A stretch of 64,000 nt of DNA from CAYYJR01 sp964472305 (GTDB lineage Bacteria; Armatimonadota; Hebobacteria; CAIYQO01): NCBI GenBank assembly GCA_964472305.1, contig CAYYJR010000002.1, positions 124,001-188,000 of the forward strand, written 5' to 3'. The notes below the pieces were generated by a model. That model ran no database searches. It saw only the letters and a list, made by a program, of their open reading frames with translations, and was not told the origin of the DNA. Position 1 is the first letter of the stretch, and each line of letters starts with the position of its first letter. The position numbers and the translations under genes are program-made. Below are positions 60,202-64,000 of the stretch, in pieces.

Positions 60202-61722
60202 ATGCCGATTAAAGTGGCAGTCATCGGAGCCGGCAGTGTCGGCTTCACCCGCGGCATGTGCCGCGATATTCTGTGCGTACCGGAGTTGCAGGACACCGAG
60301 TTCGCCTTCACCGATCTCAATGCGCATAACCTGGACATGGTGTATCAGTTGGTGAAGCGCGACATTGAGAGTGCCGGACTGCCGGCGAAGGTGACGGCAA
60401 CGACCAATCGCCGCGAGGCGGTCACCGGCGCCAATTACATCTATTCCTTCGTGCGCGTGGGCGGGCTGGAGGGATTCCAGACCGACATCGACATCCCGTT
60501 GCGCTACGGCATCGACCAGTGCGTGGGCGACACGCTGTGTGCCGGCGGCATCATGTATGGCCAGCGCACCATTGCCTGCCTGCTCGATTTCTGCAAAGAC
60601 ATCAGCGAAGTGGGCGCCCCGAACGCGCTGTTCCTCAACTACTCCAATCCGATGGCGATGAACACCTGGGCGTGCAACAAGTACGGCTACGGGGTGCGGA
60701 CGGTCGGCCTCTGCCACGGCGTGCAAGGCGGACACTGGATGATCGCCAACGTGCTCGGGCTGGAACAGCAGGACGTGGACATCATCTGCGCCGGCATCAA
60801 TCACCAGACCTGGTACGTGCAGGTGCGTCATAAGGGTGAAGACATGACCGGCAAGCTGCTGGAAGCCTTCGAGAAGCACCCGGAGTACAGCGAGACGGAA
60901 AAGGTGCGCATCGACATGCTGCGCCGTTTCGGTTACTTCAGCACCGAGTCCAACGGCCACCTGAGCGAATACGTGCCGTGGTACCGCAAGCGCCCGGAGG
61001 AGATCAACGACTGGATCGACCTGGGTTGCTGGATCAACGGCGAGACCGGCGGCTACCTGCGCGTCTGCACCGAAGGCCGCAACTGGTTCGAGCACGACTT
61101 CCCCAACTGGATGGCCGCACCGCCGCTCATGTTCCGCCCCGAGGATCGCGGGCATGAGCACGGCTCGTATATCATCGAAGGCCTGGAGACAGGCCGCTGT
61201 TATCGCGGTCACTTCAACGTGGTCAATAACGGCTGCATCACCAACCTGCCGCCGGATGCCATCGTGGAAGTGCCGGGCTACGTTGATGGCAACGGGATGA
61301 GCATTCCCATCGTCGGCGACCTGCCGCTCGGTCCTGCCGCGGTATGCAACACCAGCATCAGCGTGCAGCGCATGGCAGTCGAAGCCGCGGTGCATGGCGA
61401 CGACTTCCTGTTGCGCCAGGCGATGATGATGGACCCGCTCACCGGCGCGGTGTGCAATCCGCCGGAAATCTGGCAGATGGTGGACGAATTCCTGGTCGAG
61501 CAGGCGCAATGGTTGCCGCAATTCAAGAAAGCCACCATCGCCGCGAAGAAACGGCTGGCCAAAGGCAAGCTGATCCCGACAAAGCAGGGGTATCAGGGGG
61601 CCGCCCGCCTGCATACCAAGACCGTCGAGGAGATGGAAGGCGATCGCGCGGAAGCACGCAAGAACGCCGCCGAAGCCGATAAGGCCAAGGAGCGCCCCGC
61701 CGCGGAAAAGGTCGAGGCATAA
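60202..61722 (+). CDS. melA: GH4 family alpha-galactosidase/alpha-glucosidase
   Basis: This 506-residue NAD- and Mn-dependent glycosidase begins with IGAGSVGFT, the dinucleotide loop, followed by the GH4 NPMAMNTWA block, LCHGVQGG with the metal Cys, and GINHQTWY with the metal His. The fit is best to alpha-galactosidase/glucuronidase subgroups; substrate is not certain. The last 50 residues are rich in Lys, Glu and Ala and extend beyond the usual end. The ATG follows GGAGG with a 7-base spacer. A strong hairpin follows. Confidence 0.92.
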   Translation: MPIKVAVIGAGSVGFTRGMCRDILCVPELQDTEFAFTDLNAHNLDMVYQLVKRDIESAGLPAKVTATTNRREAVTGANYIYSFVRVGGLEGFQTDIDIPLRYGIDQCVGDTLCAGGIMYGQRTIACLLDFCKDISEVGAPNALFLNYSNPMAMNTWACNKYGYGVRTVGLCHGVQGGHWMIANVLGLEQQDVDIICAGINHQTWYVQVRHKGEDMTGKLLEAFEKHPEYSETEKVRIDMLRRFGYFSTESNGHLSEYVPWYRKRPEEINDWIDLGCWINGETGGYLRVCTEGRNWFEHDFPNWMAAPPLMFRPEDRGHEHGSYIIEGLETGRCYRGHFNVVNNGCITNLPPDAIVEVPGYVDGNGMSIPIVGDLPLGPAAVCNTSISVQRMAVEAAVHGDDFLLRQAMMMDPLTGAVCNPPEIWQMVDEFLVEQAQWLPQFKKATIAAKKRLAKGKLIPTKQGYQGAARLHTKTVEEMEGDRAEARKNAAEADKAKERPAAEKVEA

Positions 61723-61747
61723 ATTCACTGACGGAATGACATGGTGC

Positions 61748-61774
61748 GGGGTGAAGAGACGATCTCTTCACCCC
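61748..61774 (+). terminator. Hairpin after the GH4 gene
   Basis: GGGGTGAAGAGA and TCTCTTCACCCC pair perfectly over 12 bases with a three-base loop, 25 bases after the stop. No T-run follows, so it may act as a rho-assisted terminator. Confidence 0.65.
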
Positions 61775-61976
61775 ACCCCGAATCGTACTGAACTGAGATC
61801 GACCGGAACGCTTCTCATGCGATGCCGGTTGGGTTCGACATCAGCGACGGGTAGCCTGGCGTTTGCGTGTCGGTACGATGCCTGACCGTATGCCGGCGCA
61901 GATGAGAATGGTGATGCCGTCGTGCGGCGAGAGTTCCCTGTGGATGGTGAAGGAGCAAGCAGACGGTGCCCCCGGA

Positions 61977-62591
61977 TTATTTCGTCGCGGGTGGCGCGAC
62001 AGCGGGCTTTTCCGGTGCGGGCTGCGGGTTTGTCAGCTTGCCGATCTGCCGCTGGGCGACCATGTCGGTGGGGTCTTCCACCAGACAACGTCGCCAGAAG
62101 GCCAGTGCGTCTTCGGTGCGGCCCACCTGTTCGAGGGCGTGTCCGTACATATGGCGCTTGGGTGCGACCAGTCCGTGTTCGACCGCCTGCTGCAGCCACG
62201 GCAACGCCAGTTGCGGTTCCTTGCGGTACATATAGTAGGTGGCAACGATGAAATATGCTTCGGGATTTTCCGGGTTGGCGGTTACCAGACGCTCGTAGAA
62301 ACGTTTCGCGTCATCGTGTTTCCCGGCACTCCAGAGCAACCAGGCAGCGTTGGCATAGGAATCCACCACATGCGGGCGCAAGGCAATGATACGATCGAAC
62401 GCGGCGACCGCTTTATCCCAGACGCCCTTGTGGAAGTAATGATCGGCGATATTCTCGTTAACCTGCACCAACAGCTCGATGGCCGCGTCGGCGGACGCGC
62501 GCGCTTCGTCGGCGGTCAGCGGCTCCGAGCGCGCCGCGACCGGCAGCAACAGGCAGCCCATCACCAGCAGCGATGCTACAAGGTTACGCAT
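61977..62591 (-). CDS. Exported TPR-repeat protein
   Basis: The 204-residue protein has a signal peptide (residues 1-20; VAARSEP cleavage region) and then helical repeats of TPR type: GVWDKAVAAFDRIIALRP, GKHDDAKRFYERLVTANPE, KEPQLALPWLQQAVEHG and RTEDALAFWRRCLVEDPT. TPRs mediate protein contacts, here probably in the periplasm. GGAAGGATT lies before the ATG. The start overlaps the end of a broken bioY-like frame. A Pro/Ala-rich tail ends it. Confidence 0.8.
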   Translation of the reverse strand: MRNLVASLLVMGCLLLPVAARSEPLTADEARASADAAIELLVQVNENIADHYFHKGVWDKAVAAFDRIIALRPHVVDSYANAAWLLWSAGKHDDAKRFYERLVTANPENPEAYFIVATYYMYRKEPQLALPWLQQAVEHGLVAPKRHMYGHALEQVGRTEDALAFWRRCLVEDPTDMVAQRQIGKLTNPQPAPEKPAVAPPATK

Positions 62592-62790
62592 AATCCTTCC
62601 CGACTTTCCCGCGCGGTGAGCGCGGCAGCGGCGGCGGCTTTCAGCACGTCCGCCAGTACGAACGGAATGATGCCCCTCATGGACGCGGGCAGCGCACCCT
62701 GATGCGGCTAGCCCCCGCCGGCTATCGGCCCAGCAATCCAGCCAGCAGCAGCGCTCCCAGCGTTGCCAGTCCAAGTGTTGCGACCTGCGG
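62576..62790 (-). pseudogene. bioY: Decayed bioY fragment (biotin transporter S component)
   Basis: In one minus-strand frame (62722-62790) PQVATLGLATLGALLLAGLLG resembles the N-terminal BioY segment that ends in a GLLLGP motif. In another frame (62576-62707) ALPASMRGIIPFVLADVLKA followed by an Ala-rich helix resembles the BioY C-terminus (lPFlPgDllKa). The middle of the protein is missing, the two parts are in different frames and stops interrupt both. It reads as a BioY remnant with an internal deletion. Confidence 0.5.
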
Positions 62791-63295
62791 CTATTCCGCC
62801 ACGCATACGGCGACGTGTTCTCGAATCCACATACGCATCCAGCCGTGCCGACACCTTGTTATACCTGCCAACTGTCCTGTCGGTCAAGGCTTTTTCGTGA
62901 TTGGACGTGACGTCCGTGCTGAATTTCTCATGCACGGCGCGAGGACCGCGCATAAGCCAACATCTCCCGATCACCGCGCTTGAACACCGACGGCGTGCCG
63001 AACGCCGTATAATTTCATCACAGTCGACAGCAGATGCGGCAGGAAGCGTTCCGGTCAGTCGGGCAGCGGTGACCATCTCCATCTGCAGGCGTGCGATATC
63101 GAACAGCGTCCGCTCCCGCGCCGGCAAATCCGTCATGTTGGCCACCGGCGCTTGCCGCAACAAAACACGGTGGATGCATCAACAAATCATGCGGGTATGA
63201 CGGGGTGCAACATGACAAGCCTCCCCCTTGCGCGGAATGCCGTAGGCAAGGTATTATTCAGACAGCAGCCTGAAGGCGATCCCGGAGGTAACCGC
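62791..63295. other. Non-coding region upstream of the last gene
   Basis: About 500 bases with no RBS-linked coding frame that I trust. A promoter candidate is TTGCGC (63228-63233), 18 bases, TATTAT (63252-63257), ahead of the gene at 63296. A TATAAT at 63008-63013 has no matching -35. The start of the broken bioY lies at its left edge. Confidence 0.4.
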
Positions 63296-64000
63296 ATGGG
63301 TTCCGGCAGCACGATGAAACCCCTGGACGATCCCGATACCCTGATCCGTGAGGCCTATATTCTGTTGGACCGCGACGGCGCCCTCGCTTCCGCCCCCCGC
63401 ACATCGCTGGAGGAGGATATCCGCCGCGCCCATCAGATGGTGGCTGGCGACATGGAGAAGATCGAGGGCTTTCGCCGTGACAAGCTGGAAATCCCCTTCG
63501 ACGAGATTTTCGGCTCCGCGCAGGACGACAAGCTAGCCGCCATCATTTACCTCGCCACTCACAAGATGCTCGACGTAACTTATGGTCCGGCACAGGCGCT
63601 GGATATCGTGGATGCCCGCCGCGACCTGACCGGCTACGTCGATATCCTCTTCCGGCTGAACGCGGTGGAAGGCATCGGCATCCTTTACGATTTTTCGCTG
63701 GCCCAGTCGGAGCGTCGCGATCCGCAAACTTGGCAGAAGATGCTCTCCTATTACCTGTTGCTGCTGGTGAAAATGATCGATGCGCGCGCCCGCGTGATCG
63801 GCTTTTTGAAGGATCGTCCGCATGCCCGCCGTGCCGTCGAGCAATTGATGGCTTCCACTGACCAGAACGTCGCCGCCGCTTTTCGCGCGCTGGGTGAAGA
63901 ATACGTGCGCGCAAAAAAAGATACCGACGCGGACACGCTGCCGGAACCGCGCTATGTGCGCTTGTATTCGCAATATAACCTCACACAGCCGGATGAGCGC
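63296..64000 (+). CDS. Protein of unknown function, 3' partial
   Basis: The reading frame is open to the right edge (235 codons, no stop). The ATG follows GGAGGTAACCGC. The protein is predicted soluble and mostly helical, with acidic and basic surface stretches: DPDTLIREAYILLDRDG at the start, then LAAIIYLATHKMLD and SYYLLLLVKMIDAR. No signal peptide, TM or catalytic motif is seen, and I do not recognise the family. A promoter candidate lies upstream. Confidence 0.6.
   Translation, partial: MGSGSTMKPLDDPDTLIREAYILLDRDGALASAPRTSLEEDIRRAHQMVAGDMEKIEGFRRDKLEIPFDEIFGSAQDDKLAAIIYLATHKMLDVTYGPAQALDIVDARRDLTGYVDILFRLNAVEGIGILYDFSLAQSERRDPQTWQKMLSYYLLLLVKMIDARARVIGFLKDRPHARRAVEQLMASTDQNVAAAFRALGEEYVRAKKDTDADTLPEPRYVRLYSQYNLTQPDER

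Noticed and set aside
60115..61728. Minus-strand frame of 537 codons opposite the GH4 gene
   Set aside because: No RBS or domain, and it exactly covers the GH4 coding region; antisense shadow.
62708..63163. Minus-strand frame of 151 codons next to the bioY remnant
   Set aside because: No RBS, no domain and runs across the BioY-like N-terminal segment in a different frame; probably non-coding.
1..64000. CRISPR arrays, tRNAs, rRNAs, IS elements, phage genes
   Set aside because: I looked for regular direct repeats, cloverleaf-like sequences, transposase motifs and terminal inverted repeats, and saw none with support.

Overview
This window is about 64 kb of high-GC chromosomal DNA, densely packed with genes. 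There is no IS element, phage module, CRISPR array, rRNA or tRNA that I can see. The gene content points to a diderm, free-living, saccharolytic bacterium outside the Proteobacteria. Envelope genes include TolC, an Lnt-like acyltransferase, heptose-1-P adenylyltransferase (RfaE2), a YjbH-like beta protein and an outer-membrane-type protein with an SLH-like N-terminus. Sugar genes include GH4, GH77, CE7, ThuA, Gfo/Idh/MocA and a TIM-barrel isomerase. This mix resembles diderm Terrabacteria such as Armatimonadota. That placement is an inference and has not been tested by phylogeny.

Layout: (1) 1-7058 is a tightly coupled plus-strand operon. It holds the 3' part of a Cys-type formate dehydrogenase, a MOSC protein, mobA, moaA, a moaC-moaB fusion, moeA and a second MOSC protein, so the enzyme and its molybdenum cofactor (Moco) supply are made together. 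(2) 7084-14064 holds UPF0158, a lone pyruvate-kinase C-domain, a methylase-MazG fusion, a SurA/PrsA-like foldase, a small helical protein paired with a putative zincin, and an ABCB-type exporter. (3) 14284-18554 is a minus-strand sugar/amino-acid cluster: oxidoreductase, isomerase, URO-D family protein and class III aminotransferase. (4) 18848-25452 holds an orphan secreted 5'-nucleotidase C-domain, a HAD phosphatase, a second ABCB exporter, homocysteine S-methyltransferase and envelope unknowns. (5) 25702-38841 holds a TgpA-type transglutaminase, MalQ, DUF547, a zinc-ribbon protein, a YjbH-like protein, an MFS permease, an O-antigen-ligase/TPR protein, a GlsB-type protein, a DivIC-like protein and TolC. 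(6) 38915-53046 holds RecD2, a pair of LPP20-like exported proteins, a translin-family protein, a thioredoxin-fold protein, IleS, an Lnt-like protein, CE7 esterase, ThuA and the SLH protein. (7) 53227-64000 holds RfaE2 coupled to a DUF3857/transglutaminase protein, a ferritin-like protein, a GT-C glycosyltransferase, YraN-RNase PH-YfcE, GH4 alpha-galactosidase, a TPR protein, a decayed bioY fragment and a partial unknown gene.

Translation starts usually have a clear GGAG-type ribosome binding site (RBS), and many neighbours overlap by ATGA. Promoters often carry an extended -10 of the form TGGTAnnnT. Strong GC hairpins separate many convergent genes. The items most worth a second look are the double-MOSC Moco operon without visible FdhD, the bacterial translin homologue, the ferritin-like protein with Asp in both ExxH motifs, the DivIC-like protein with an extra membrane segment, the LPP20-like pair with a hexanucleotide repeat, and the bioY remnant. 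I did not find a clear-cut new multi-gene system.
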